Shown: positions 6,702-13,786 of the stretch, piece after piece
How positions within the stretch are numbered: the stretch's first letter is position 1
How the letters are laid out: the number at the start of each line of letters is the position of its first letter
Assembly: GCA_016210825.1 (NCBI GenBank)
Contig: JACQTM010000313.1
Span: 1 to 14,514 of the forward strand
Length of the DNA: 14,514 bases
Origin: Hyphomicrobiales bacterium
Lineage (GTDB): Bacteria; Pseudomonadota; Alphaproteobacteria; Rhizobiales; Xanthobacteraceae
Direction of reading: 5' to 3'
Made by a program: the position numbers and the translations under genes
Notes under the pieces: model-generated
Told to the model about the DNA's origin: nothing
The model's input: only the letters and a program-made list of their open reading frames with translations
Databases searched by the model: none

Positions 6702-7151
6702 TCAAGTCTTTTGTTCACCCGTGTGAGAATGCTCGCCGCCGGGTTCCGAAATCGCGGCGATGGCAATACCCGCGCTCTCAGGACCATCGATTACTGCGAT
6801 GTCGCCGAGCGAAATAATTCCAACGAGGCGCTTGTCGCGGTTTACCACCGGCAAACGGCGGACCTTGATCTCACCCATATTGCGGACCACATGCTCGATG
6901 TCTTCATCATCGAAGCAGAATTTAACTTCCTTGCTCATTACTTTGCTTACCTTAGCTTCGGGCTTTAATCCCTTGGCCACCCCGCGCACCGTGATGTCGC
7001 GATCGGTAATCATGCCGACCAGCCGGTCATCGTCACCAACGGGAAGAACGCCCGCGTCCAATTCGGACATCAGGCGCGCTGCCTGACGAATCGTCTGATT
7101 TGGACTTGCGATCTGAACATCACGGGTCATGACTTCGCTGACTGTCGTCAT
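6702..7151 (-). CDS. Stand-alone tandem CBS-domain protein
   Basis: This 149-residue soluble protein consists of two CBS domains, about residues 7-60 (VMTRDVQIASPNQTIRQA, then DRLVGMITDRDITVRGV) and 70-122 (VMSKEVKFCFDDEDIEHV, then KRLVGIISLGDIAV). A Bateman pair like this usually binds adenine nucleotides and signals energy state. A short C-terminal tail is rich in Ser, Gly and His. No catalytic domain is fused. ATG 7151 has a GGAG Shine-Dalgarno 7 bases upstream. It leads a two-gene operon with the small acidic protein downstream. Confidence 0.92.
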   Translation of the reverse strand: MTTVSEVMTRDVQIASPNQTIRQAARLMSELDAGVLPVGDDDRLVGMITDRDITVRGVAKGLKPEAKVSKVMSKEVKFCFDDEDIEHVVRNMGEIKVRRLPVVNRDKRLVGIISLGDIAVIDGPESAGIAIAAISEPGGEHSHTGEQKT

Positions 7152-7244
7152 CGGTCATCTCCATGTTCGGTTCGTGGTTCTACCCGGATAACGCACTGAC
7201 CCGCTTCGGGGTTCATATGCGTTTACGCAATTTGAAAGCACCGA

Positions 7245-8387
7245 TCAATCCAGCGTGCGGCGGAAGCGCGTGACCGCGATACTCATGGCGACGAGCATCA
7301 GCCCCGCGAGCACGAGCGCGTCGTAGTGCAAGTCCATCAAGGTCGAGCCCTTAAGCATGATGGCGCGCACGATGCGCAGGTAATGCGTCAGCGGCAGGGA
7401 TTCGCCGACCCATTGCGCCCAAACCGGCATGCCGGCAAATGGAAACATGAAACCGGAGAGCAGCAGATTCGGCAGGAAAAACATCATCGACATCTGAATT
7501 GCCTGCAGCTGATTCTGCGCTAGTGTCGAGAAGGTGTAGCCGAACGACAGGTTGGTGGCGACGAACAGCGTCGTCAGCGTGGCCAGCAAGAACAGGTTGC
7601 CGACGATCGGCACGTCGAACAGCACGACGCCGGCCACGAGAATCAACGCCGCCTGCATGAAGCCGACGAGTACATAGGGCGCAATCTTGCCGAGCATAAT
7701 CTCGAGCGGCGTGATCGGCATCGATAGCAGGCTTTCCATCGTGCCGCGTTCGGTCTCGCGCGTAACAGAGAGCGCGGTGAAGATCAGCATGGTGAGCGTC
7801 AGGATGGTGCCGAGCAGTCCCGGCACGATGTTGAGCTGCGTGCGGCCGGCCGGATTGTAACGCGCGTGTTGTCGGATTTCGAAAGCGCTGGCTGTGGTGG
7901 CCGGAATGGCATGATCGTTCTGCAGCGCTGTCTGCACGAGCTGACCGAGCGCGCCAAGTGCAGATCCCGCGGCAACGGGATCGGTGGCGTCGGCGGCAAC
8001 CAGCAAGGCCGGACGGTCGCCGCGCCGCAATGCCCGCTCAAAGCCCGTCGGGATTTCGATGCCGAACAGCACGCTCCCCGATGCAAGCAACCGGTCGAAA
8101 GTTTCGGAGTCGCGTACCTGGTGCGTCACCTTGAAATAGCGGGTGTTCTCCAGGCTTTTAAGGATCGAGCGGCCGACGTCGCTCGATTCCTGCAACAAGA
8201 CTGCGGTCGGCAAGTCGCGCGGCGTGGTGTTGATGGCGTAGCCAAACAGCACGAGCTGGATCAACGGGATCGTGATCATGGTCGCGAACGTTATCCGGTC
8301 GCGGCGAAGCTGGATGAACTCTTTGCGGATCATGGCGCCGACGCGTCGCCAGAAGCCATGCGTATATAAGTCCGTCAGCGTGCTCAT
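7245..8387 (-). CDS. ABC-2 type efflux permease
   Basis: This 380-residue inner-membrane subunit has the YbhR/YhhJ-type layout. A cytoplasmic start with the coupling motif KEFIQLRRDRITF precedes helix 1 (TMITIPLIQLVLFGYAI, about residues 36-52). A large extracytoplasmic domain of roughly 120 residues follows, and then a C-terminal group of five or so helices starting near PGLLGTILTLTMLIFTAL. The cytoplasmic loop RETERGTMESLLSMPITPLEIMLGK and the late LSGFMFPFAGMP are typical of ABC-2 exporters. ATG 8387 overlaps the ATPase stop as ATGA. Only one permease gene is present, so a homodimer is likely. The substrate is unknown; drugs or toxic organic compounds are the usual guess for this family. 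Confidence 0.92.
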   Translation of the reverse strand: MSTLTDLYTHGFWRRVGAMIRKEFIQLRRDRITFATMITIPLIQLVLFGYAINTTPRDLPTAVLLQESSDVGRSILKSLENTRYFKVTHQVRDSETFDRLLASGSVLFGIEIPTGFERALRRGDRPALLVAADATDPVAAGSALGALGQLVQTALQNDHAIPATTASAFEIRQHARYNPAGRTQLNIVPGLLGTILTLTMLIFTALSVTRETERGTMESLLSMPITPLEIMLGKIAPYVLVGFMQAALILVAGVVLFDVPIVGNLFLLATLTTLFVATNLSFGYTFSTLAQNQLQAIQMSMMFFLPNLLLSGFMFPFAGMPVWAQWVGESLPLTHYLRIVRAIMLKGSTLMDLHYDALVLAGLMLVAMSIAVTRFRRTLD

Positions 8388-9340
8388 TGGGTCTTGGTCT
8401 TCGTGCGATCCGGTTTCCCGCTCCTGTCGCGGCCCATCAATTCGATGAACACGTCTTCAAGCGAGGGCTCTGAGTGCTCCCAGCGCAGCGATTTGCTCTT
8501 TCGATAAGGTGCGATCGCCGCTTCGAGCGCGGCCGCATCGCGGCCGGAGACGTGCAGGCTGGCGCCGAACGGCGCCACCATATCGACGCCCTTGCGTGCG
8601 GCAAGTTCGCCGGCGAGCTTGGCTAGACCATCGCCGGTCACATTGTAGGTAACGAGACGCGAGTCCGCGATGACGTCGTGCACGGTGCCGTGGGTCAGCA
8701 ATTCGCCGGTTGCGATATAGGCGATCTCGTGACAGCGCTCGGCTTCGTCCATGTAATGGGTTGAAACCAGCACGGTAAGCCCCTCGCCGGCGAGCGCGTG
8801 AATCTCATTCCAGAATTCGCGCCGCGCGCGCGGATCGACGCCGGCTGTCGGTTCATCGAGCAAGAGCAGCTGTGGATTGGGCAAGGTGCATGCGCCGAGC
8901 GCGAGGCGTTGCTTCCAGCCGCCGGACAGCGTGCCGGCGAGCTGAGTCCCGCGCTGCTGCAGACCGAGGCGCTCGATCATCGCCTGCGCGGCACCGCGCG
9001 GATCGGGCATGCCATAGAGCCGCGCGACGAACTCCAAATTCTCAACAACCGACAGATCGTCATAGAGGCTGAAACGCTGTGTCATATAGCCGACTTGGCT
9101 CTTGATCTTGTCGGTTTCGGTGCGGATATCGTAGCCGAGACACGTCCCCTCGCCTTCGTCCGGCGTGAGCAGCCCGCAGAGCATGCGGATGGTCGTCGTC
9201 TTGCCGGAGCCATTGGGCCCAAGAAAACCGTAAATCAGGCCGCGGCGTACCTGCATCGACAGGTCATGCACCGCGACGAGGCCGTTGAAGCGCTTGGTCA
9301 GGCCGTGAACGTCGATCGCGATATCGGCGACCGCGTTCAC
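8384..9340 (-). CDS. ABC efflux transporter ATP-binding protein
   Basis: This 318-residue ATPase energises the downstream permease. All motifs are intact: Walker A GPNGSGKTT (41-49), Q-loop YMTQ (Q88), signature LSGGWKQRLALG (138-149), Walker B LLLLDEP (158-164), and switch histidine STHYMDEA (H195). The C-terminal ~100 residues form the extension common in DrrA/YbhF-like exporters, with SEPSLEDVFIELMG near the end. E. coli YbhF carries two such ATPase domains in one chain; this protein has one, so it would dimerise. The start is GTG 9340, overlapping the membrane-fusion gene stop as GTGA. It is co-translated with its neighbours. Confidence 0.94.
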   Translation of the reverse strand: MNAVADIAIDVHGLTKRFNGLVAVHDLSMQVRRGLIYGFLGPNGSGKTTTIRMLCGLLTPDEGEGTCLGYDIRTETDKIKSQVGYMTQRFSLYDDLSVVENLEFVARLYGMPDPRGAAQAMIERLGLQQRGTQLAGTLSGGWKQRLALGACTLPNPQLLLLDEPTAGVDPRARREFWNEIHALAGEGLTVLVSTHYMDEAERCHEIAYIATGELLTHGTVHDVIADSRLVTYNVTGDGLAKLAGELAARKGVDMVAPFGASLHVSGRDAAALEAAIAPYRKSKSLRWEHSEPSLEDVFIELMGRDRSGKPDRTKTKTQ

Positions 9341-10110
9341 CGCGATGTCTCCCGCGGCGCAAGCTCGACACTGACCGGTTGACCAACGCGAAAAGTTTCC
9401 GGTTTATCCGGGCGCGCCTCGACCATGAAGACGAGCTTCGAGCGCTCCTCAAGGCTGTAGATCACCGGCGGGGTAAACTCGTTGGTACGCGAAATGAAGG
9501 AGATTTTTGCCACGAGATCCGATGCACAACCGTCGCAGGTCACATGCACCGTGTCGCCGATCGCAATCTTCGGCAACATCGCTTCCGGCACGAAGAAACG
9601 AACTTTGATATTGCCGGGCGGTAGCAGCGCAACGACGGGACGGCCAACGGACACAGTCTCGCCCGGCCGGTAATAGACCTGCTGCACCACGCCGTCGACG
9701 GGGCTCACAACGCGGCGGCGGATCAGCCGGGTTTGCGACGAGTTAAGCCGGGCCTGTGCCGTGCGCACAAGGGCCTCCGCATCATCGAAGGATTTCTGCG
9801 TTCCGACCTTGTTCTTGAGCAACTCGCGCGCGCGATCCAACGCCTGTTGCGCGTTGGCGAGTGTCGCTTCGTTCTGCATGACGTCGGCGCGCTGCAGATC
9901 GGAATCGAGCGTGAACAACAGGCTATCCTTCGCGACTTTGTCGCCCTCGCGGGACATCTGAGTTTCCACGCGGCCTTGTTCGTCGGCGCTTATGAAAATC
10001 ATATCGGCCTCGACCCAGCCCTGAAAATCGCCGTTGCCGTTTTTCCCGCAGGCGCCGAGTGCGGCCATCGCCGCAATCAGAACAAAGCCAATGGCGCGCG
10101 GCCAAGTCAT
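9337..10110 (-). CDS. HlyD-family membrane-fusion lipoprotein
   Basis: This 257-residue periplasmic adaptor links the ABC exporter to an outer-membrane channel. The N-terminus is a lipoprotein signal: the core IGFVLIAAMAAL and a lipobox LGAC with Cys21, so it is probably anchored in the inner membrane. A biotinyl-lipoyl-like half (SADEQGRVETQMSREGDKVAKDSLLFTLD) precedes a coiled-coil hairpin of about residues 72-130 (ANAQQALDRARELLKNKVG and the return helix). The second lipoyl half is VVSPVDGVVQQVYYRPGETV, followed by beta-barrel strands. ATG 10110 overlaps the TetR stop as ATGA. No TolC-type gene is nearby, so the outer channel would be encoded elsewhere. Confidence 0.92.
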   Translation of the reverse strand: MTWPRAIGFVLIAAMAALGACGKNGNGDFQGWVEADMIFISADEQGRVETQMSREGDKVAKDSLLFTLDSDLQRADVMQNEATLANAQQALDRARELLKNKVGTQKSFDDAEALVRTAQARLNSSQTRLIRRRVVSPVDGVVQQVYYRPGETVSVGRPVVALLPPGNIKVRFFVPEAMLPKIAIGDTVHVTCDGCASDLVAKISFISRTNEFTPPVIYSLEERSKLVFMVEARPDKPETFRVGQPVSVELAPRETSR

Positions 10111-10799
10111 GACGCACTCCTCTGATCCAGGAGGATTTCGAGATGCGCACGCATCAGTGCCTCGACATCGAGCGGCGCGAAACGCTCGAACAGGCCGCTC
10201 CAGACGATGGCGACGAGACCGGGCGCCATCAGAAGCTGGGGAAATCGCGCGAGTGCCGCATGATGCACTTCTCCGCGCTCGACCGCACGGGTGAGCAATG
10301 CGCGCAATGCCACAATGATCCGCTCGACCACTTCGCGATAATAGAATTCCGCGAGCTTGGGAAAGCGCGGGCCTTCCGCGATCATAAGACGAATGATGTC
10401 GCGGCGGCGGGTGCCATAAACCTCGCGCACGAAAAGATCGATGATCCGTTCGGCGAGTACGGGAAACGGCAGTTCCGCCATCGGTGCGGATTCGATGGCG
10501 CTTACGAGCGGGCTGATTATCGAGCGGACAAGCTCCTGGAACAACGCTTCCTTGTCGCGGAAATAGAGATAGATCGTACCCTTGGCGACGCCGGCTCTGC
10601 GAGCGACGTCGTCGAGCCGCGCTGCGGCGAAACCGGCGGCGGAAAATTCCTCAAGCGCCGCCGCGAGAATGGCTTCGCGCTTGGTGACGCCGCGCCCTTC
10701 CCGCGCGTGAGGCCGTGGTGCAACGCCGGGTGCTCCGCCCGGCCGGCGGTGTGGTCTGGCGGCGGCATGCATTTTGGTTTTGCGGCGCGGGTTGGACAT
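10107..10799 (-). CDS. TetR-family repressor of the efflux operon
   Basis: This 230-residue TetR/AcrR regulator is the first gene of the efflux operon. The DNA-binding domain spans about residues 41-90, with the helix-turn-helix LDDVARRAGVAKGTIYLYF (62-80) followed by RDKEALFQELV. A ligand-binding helical domain completes it. The first 37 residues are unusually long and basic (PRRKTK, RPHRRP, RPHAREGR); ATG 10772 is an alternative start that shortens them by 9. No Shine-Dalgarno is seen before ATG 10799, and the operator palindrome lies 8 bases upstream, fitting a short leader and autorepression. Because it is in the same transcript as the pump, derepression by a pump substrate would raise both. 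Confidence 0.92.
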   Translation of the reverse strand: MSNPRRKTKMHAAARPHRRPGGAPGVAPRPHAREGRGVTKREAILAAALEEFSAAGFAAARLDDVARRAGVAKGTIYLYFRDKEALFQELVRSIISPLVSAIESAPMAELPFPVLAERIIDLFVREVYGTRRRDIIRLMIAEGPRFPKLAEFYYREVVERIIVALRALLTRAVERGEVHHAALARFPQLLMAPGLVAIVWSGLFERFAPLDVEALMRAHLEILLDQRSAS

Positions 10800-10807
10800 A
10801 GTACGCT

Positions 10808-10829
10808 TATGACTGACTGGTCAGTCATA
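10808..10829. promoter_or_regulatory. Probable TetR operator (22-bp palindrome)
   Basis: Perfect 10-bp arms TATGACTGAC and GTCAGTCATA flank a central TG. The TGACTGACTGGTCAGTCA-like core is a classic TetR/AcrR operator form. It lies between the predicted -10 box and the tetR start codon, so a bound repressor would block initiation. Confidence 0.85.
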
Positions 10830-10857
10830 AAATATGCAATGCGCGCGTAACTTGCAA
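10829..10857 (-). promoter_or_regulatory. Predicted promoter of the tetR-efflux operon
   Basis: Read on the minus strand, TTGCAA (10857-10852) and TATTTT (10834-10829) are 4-of-6 matches to the -35 and -10 boxes with an ideal 17-bp spacer. The -10 abuts the operator palindrome. This assignment rests on spacing and on its fit with the operator. Confidence 0.6.
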
Positions 10858-10957
10858 GCGAACGGGCAAATATCAACGCTTGGCTATTTTCTTTAACATC
10901 TTCAAAGCGTTACGGCGAACTTCGGTGCAAATGGTACCGTGTCGTCAGTCCCGCGCC

Positions 10958-12580
10958 TCAGGCGCCTTCGATCTCCGCCTTCACCGCGGAAAGCTCGGCA
11001 GCGGTGTCCACATCCGCGAGCGCGGCGCGTCCGATTACCGGCACTTCCACCACCGCTTCGCCGTACCGGCCGATCAGATGGCGGGCGCCGACATCGCCCT
11101 CGAGCTTGGCGAGATCGGAGAAAAACCGGCGCGACCACAGCACTGGATTGCCGCGCTTGCCGCCGATGGTCGGCACGACAACAAGCGCACCTTTTTCCGG
11201 GTCGTATGCCGCGACCAGCCGGTCAATAAGCGCCGCATCGACCTGCGGCATGTCGGCGAGACAGATCACTGCAGCGTCCGCGTCATCGGGCAACGCGGCA
11301 AGCCCTGCTTTAAGCGATGTCGACAGTCCATCGGCAAAATTTGCATTGTGCACGCGTTTCACATCAAGGCCGGCGAGCGCTGCTTCGACGCGCTCGCGCT
11401 GGTGCCCGGTGACGACGACGACCGGGCGCGCGCGCGAGGCCAGCACTTCGTCCACGCAGATGCGTACCAGCGGCCGGCCCTTGATCTCGGCCAAGAGCTT
11501 GTTGGGACCGCCCATACGGGTGGAACGCCCGGCGGCGAGCACGATTGCGGCGACGCGCCGGCCCTCGATGGCAACCGGTTCCGCGCGCGGCTGCGGGCGG
11601 GTAACAATCTCCATCAACAAACCGCCAACGCCCATGCCGGTAATATCGTCGCGCGACACCGGCAAACCAGCGAGCAATCGCATCAAGATCCAGTCGAAAC
11701 CGTTTTCCTTCGGCGAGCGCGCGCAGCCCGGCGCGCCGAGCACGGGACGGCCCTTGGCCGAACCGATGAGTATGAGATTACCGGGATCGACCGGCATGCC
11801 GAAATGCTCGATTTTGCCACCCACCGCCTCGATCGCCGCCGGGATCACGTCACGGCGGTCGGCGATGGCGGAAGCACCAAAAACAATGGCCAATTCAGCG
11901 CCAGCGGCGAGGACTTCTTCGATTGCCCCGGCCACCGCCGCGTGATCGTGCGCGACGCGCTTTTCTGCGACAATCGACGCGTTCGCAGGTGCAAGGCGAT
12001 CGGCGGTGATCTTGACCGTCTTTTCAACCACCTTATCGGCAAGCCCGGGCAAGAGCGTGGAAACGACGCCCACCTTGCGGATGCGATACGGCGCGACATG
12101 CACCAGTGGCTCAGCATCGTTGGCGAGCGCCACCGCGCGCGCGCATGAAGTGCCAGGCACTGCGAAGGGGATAATCTTCACCGTCGCGATCATTTCGCCC
12201 GCGACCACTGGTTTGAATGCCGGCAGGGTTGCGACTGTGATCGCCTCGTCGATCCGGTTGAGTCGGTCGATAGCCGCGCGCTCGACCACGAGTACGCCAG
12301 CATTTTGCGCAAACAGATTAGCGCGGCCGGTGAAAGCGCGATCGATGCTCACCCCCTCCCCCGCAACCGCCGTCGCGATCTCGGCCGCGGCTTTGTCTTC
12401 GGATACGTCGCCCGGCTCGAGCCGCGCCACGACGACCTCGGTGACACCAGCGGCCTTGAGCGCTTCGACTTCGTGGGCGCCGATGGCCGTGCCTTTTTTG
12501 AGCACAAGCGAGCCCTTGCGAATGGTGTGGACGGACGTCGCGCCGAGCGCCTCGGCGGGCGTAACCGGGCCGAACTTCAT
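10958..12580 (-). CDS. Molybdopterin-binding / MocA-like nucleotidyltransferase fusion
   Basis: This 540-residue two-domain protein acts late in molybdenum cofactor synthesis. Residues 1-165 resemble the MoeA-type entry region. Residues 168-325 form a MoaB/Mog-like molybdopterin-binding domain (KVGVVSTLLPG, AIVFGASAIADRRDVIPAAI, LGAPGCARSPKENGFDWIL). Residues 343-540 are a MocA/MobA-type nucleotidyltransferase with LAAGRSTRMGGPNKLL (348-363), the metal-site motif LADMP (441-445), RGNPVLW (476-482) and the late DVDT (523-526). MocA attaches CMP to molybdopterin for xanthine dehydrogenase-family enzymes; cytidylyl specificity is inferred from the xdhC-type neighbours. ATG 12580 overlaps the preceding xdhC-type stop as ATGA. 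No clear terminator follows in the 158-base gap to the tetR gene. Confidence 0.88.
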   Translation of the reverse strand: MKFGPVTPAEALGATSVHTIRKGSLVLKKGTAIGAHEVEALKAAGVTEVVVARLEPGDVSEDKAAAEIATAVAGEGVSIDRAFTGRANLFAQNAGVLVVERAAIDRLNRIDEAITVATLPAFKPVVAGEMIATVKIIPFAVPGTSCARAVALANDAEPLVHVAPYRIRKVGVVSTLLPGLADKVVEKTVKITADRLAPANASIVAEKRVAHDHAAVAGAIEEVLAAGAELAIVFGASAIADRRDVIPAAIEAVGGKIEHFGMPVDPGNLILIGSAKGRPVLGAPGCARSPKENGFDWILMRLLAGLPVSRDDITGMGVGGLLMEIVTRPQPRAEPVAIEGRRVAAIVLAAGRSTRMGGPNKLLAEIKGRPLVRICVDEVLASRARPVVVVTGHQRERVEAALAGLDVKRVHNANFADGLSTSLKAGLAALPDDADAAVICLADMPQVDAALIDRLVAAYDPEKGALVVVPTIGGKRGNPVLWSRRFFSDLAKLEGDVGARHLIGRYGEAVVEVPVIGRAALADVDTAAELSAVKAEIEGA

Positions 12581-13269
12581 GCCCGCGCCTCCGGCGATTG
12601 ATGCAAGGCTAACGTAATCTCGCCCATGATCGCGACTGCGATCTCGGCGGGCGATACCGCGCCGATCGGCAATCCAATCGGCGCGTGGACCCGCGACAGT
12701 GCCTCGTCGGTCACACCTTGCGCCTTAAGGCGCTCGACGCGGCGCGCGTGCGTCTTTTTTGAGCCGAGTGCGCCGATATAAAAACATTCACTCGCAAGCG
12801 CATGGGTTAGCGCGGGATCGTCGATCTTCGGATCGTGCGTGAGCGCGACGAAGGCGCTGTAGCGATCGATATGGAGCGGCGGCAGCGCCGTATCCGGCCA
12901 CTCAGCGATGATTTTGATATCTGGAAATCTATTCTTTGTCGCAAACGCCGTGCGCGGATCGACGATAACAACATCGTAACCGACAAGCTTCGCCAATGGC
13001 GCAAGGGCCTGGCTCACATGCACGGCACCGGTAATGACGAGCCGCGGCGGTGGTACATGCGCGGTGAGAAAAATTTTGCCTTCCGGCGTTTCCTCCATGC
13101 CGCTCTTGCCGCTGCGCAAGTGCTTATCGAGTACGTCTTTCAGCGGATCACGCGCGACGTCGGCCACTTTCACTAGCCGTTGTTTGCCGCTTTGCGTGTC
13201 GGTGACAACGATCGCCGCCCGTCGCGCGGCGCGTTCGGCATTCAATGTGGAGAGGATATCCAGCTTCAT
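12577..13269 (-). CDS. XdhC-family protein, Rossmann (C-terminal) domain
   Basis: This 230-residue maturation factor for molybdenum hydroxylases corresponds to the NAD-type Rossmann half of XdhC/CoxF/CoxI. XdhC proteins bind finished cofactor and help insert it, with its terminal sulfur ligand, into the apoenzyme. Visible motifs are PRLVITGAVHVSQALAPLA (75-93), the dinucleotide-type loop; VVIVDPRTAFA (100-110); ALTHDPKID (142-150); and the conserved IGALGSKKTHARRVERL (165-181). The loop reads GAVHV rather than the more common GAGHV, which I recall as usual in this two-gene version. The Shine-Dalgarno is weak (GGCGAG). ATG 13269 overlaps the stop of the DUF559 gene as ATGA, and its own stop overlaps the MocA-like start, so translation is chained. 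Confidence 0.88.
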   Translation of the reverse strand: MKLDILSTLNAERAARRAAIVVTDTQSGKQRLVKVADVARDPLKDVLDKHLRSGKSGMEETPEGKIFLTAHVPPPRLVITGAVHVSQALAPLAKLVGYDVVIVDPRTAFATKNRFPDIKIIAEWPDTALPPLHIDRYSAFVALTHDPKIDDPALTHALASECFYIGALGSKKTHARRVERLKAQGVTDEALSRVHAPIGLPIGAVSPAEIAVAIMGEITLALHQSPEARA

Positions 13270-13649
13270 ATTGTTTTCTCGCCATAACGCAACCTGTCCC
13301 CTCCCCCCTTGCGGGGGAGAGTTAGGGAGGGGGGTAGCGATTGTGCGAGAGTACCGGCGATAGTCTCAAGAACACCATCCATGTTCGCGAGAACGTCATT
13401 GTTCCAGAAACGCAATATCCGGAAGCGATGTGAATGCAACCAAGCGTCACGAGTTCGATCTCGACCCGCTGTGATTGACGTATGCTGACCGCCATCGATT
13501 TCGATAATTAGCCGAGCAGCAAGGCATATAAAATCTACAACATAGGGACCGATTGGCATCTGTCGTCGAAATGAATACCGGTTATATCGATGAGACCTTA
13601 AGTACCTCCAGATTCGCATCTCGGCTCCCGTCATATCGCGTCGAAGCAA
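13266..13649 (-). CDS. DUF559 endonuclease-like protein with repeat-encoded C-terminus
   Basis: This protein of about 127 residues belongs to the DUF559 family, related in fold to Vsr and other PD-(D/E)xK nucleases. The core is intact: MTGAEMRIWRYLRSHR, then RQMPIGPYVVDF (D39), LIIEIDGGQH (E50, D52, Q55) and FRILRFWNNDVLANMDGVLETI. Substrate is unknown. The first usable start is TTG 13649, but the open frame continues upstream to a stop at 13704-13706. The bases just before the TTG encode ISARSRARL, like the basic N-terminus usual in the family, so the original start may be lost or non-standard. Residues 106-117 (PPSLTLPRKGGG) are translated from the repeat at 13298-13335. It lies inside a cofactor-maturation operon to which it has no obvious functional link. 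Confidence 0.8.
   Translation of the reverse strand: MLRRDMTGAEMRIWRYLRSHRYNRYSFRRQMPIGPYVVDFICLAARLIIEIDGGQHTSITAGRDRTRDAWLHSHRFRILRFWNNDVLANMDGVLETIAGTLAQSLPPSLTLPRKGGGDRLRYGEKTI
13298..13335. repeat. GC-rich palindromic repeat, short copy
   Basis: The element pairs CTCCCCC (13301-13307) with GGGGGAG (13313-13319) around CTTGC, and CCCCTCCC (13298-13305) with GGGAGGGG (13325-13332). Its complement contains ACCCCCCTCCC and CTCCCCCGCAAGGGGGGAGG, both of which recur exactly at 13706-13756 on the opposite strand. The spacer here is only six bases. It encodes part of the DUF559 C-terminus. The translation LPRKGGG is a peptide I recall from spurious frames in many Rhizobiales, which marks a dispersed family. 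Confidence 0.8.
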
Positions 13650-13705
13650 ACGAGCACGTGATCTCGCACTAATGGAAATAATACGGTGGGGGTTCGCTCG
13701 CCGTT

Positions 13706-13756
13706 ACCCCCCTCCCGGCCGGCTTCGCCGGCCGACCTCCCCCGCAAGGGGGGAGG
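13706..13756. repeat. GC-rich palindromic repeat, long inverted copy
   Basis: It begins ACCCCCCTCCC (13706-13716) and ends CTCCCCCGCAAGGGGGGAGG (13737-13756), both shared with the element at 13298-13335 in inverted orientation. Between them is a perfect 8-bp hairpin CGGCCGGC-TTC-GCCGGCCG (13716-13734) absent from the short copy. The outer CCTCCC/GGGAGG arms also pair. It lies in the 137-base gap between the short xdhC-type gene and the DUF559 gene, so the DUF559 gene is bracketed by inverted repeats. Confidence 0.8.
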
Positions 13757-13786
13757 TGAAGCTGCCAAGTTGCTTCACCACCAGAT

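Noticed and set aside
7218..7229. Palindrome TGCGTTTACGCA after the permease gene
   Set aside because: The stem is only 5 bp with no U-tract on the minus strand, too weak to call a terminator, and nothing marks it as an operator.
9264..10850. Arg-rich open frames on both strands within the efflux operon
   Set aside because: All are out-of-frame shadows of the ATPase, adaptor and TetR genes, without motifs or ribosome binding sites.
10880..12148. A 422-codon open frame on the plus strand, opposite the MocA-like gene
   Set aside because: It is antisense to a gene with full domain motifs and ATGA coupling. Its translation is low-complexity, rich in Arg, His and Asp, with no recognisable domain, as expected from GC-rich codon bias.
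13298..13335. Possible rho-independent terminator or CRISPR-like repeat in the DUF559-xdhC region
   Set aside because: There are only two copies, inverted and about 370 bases apart, so it is not a CRISPR array. No T-run follows, and it lies within an apparently continuous operon.
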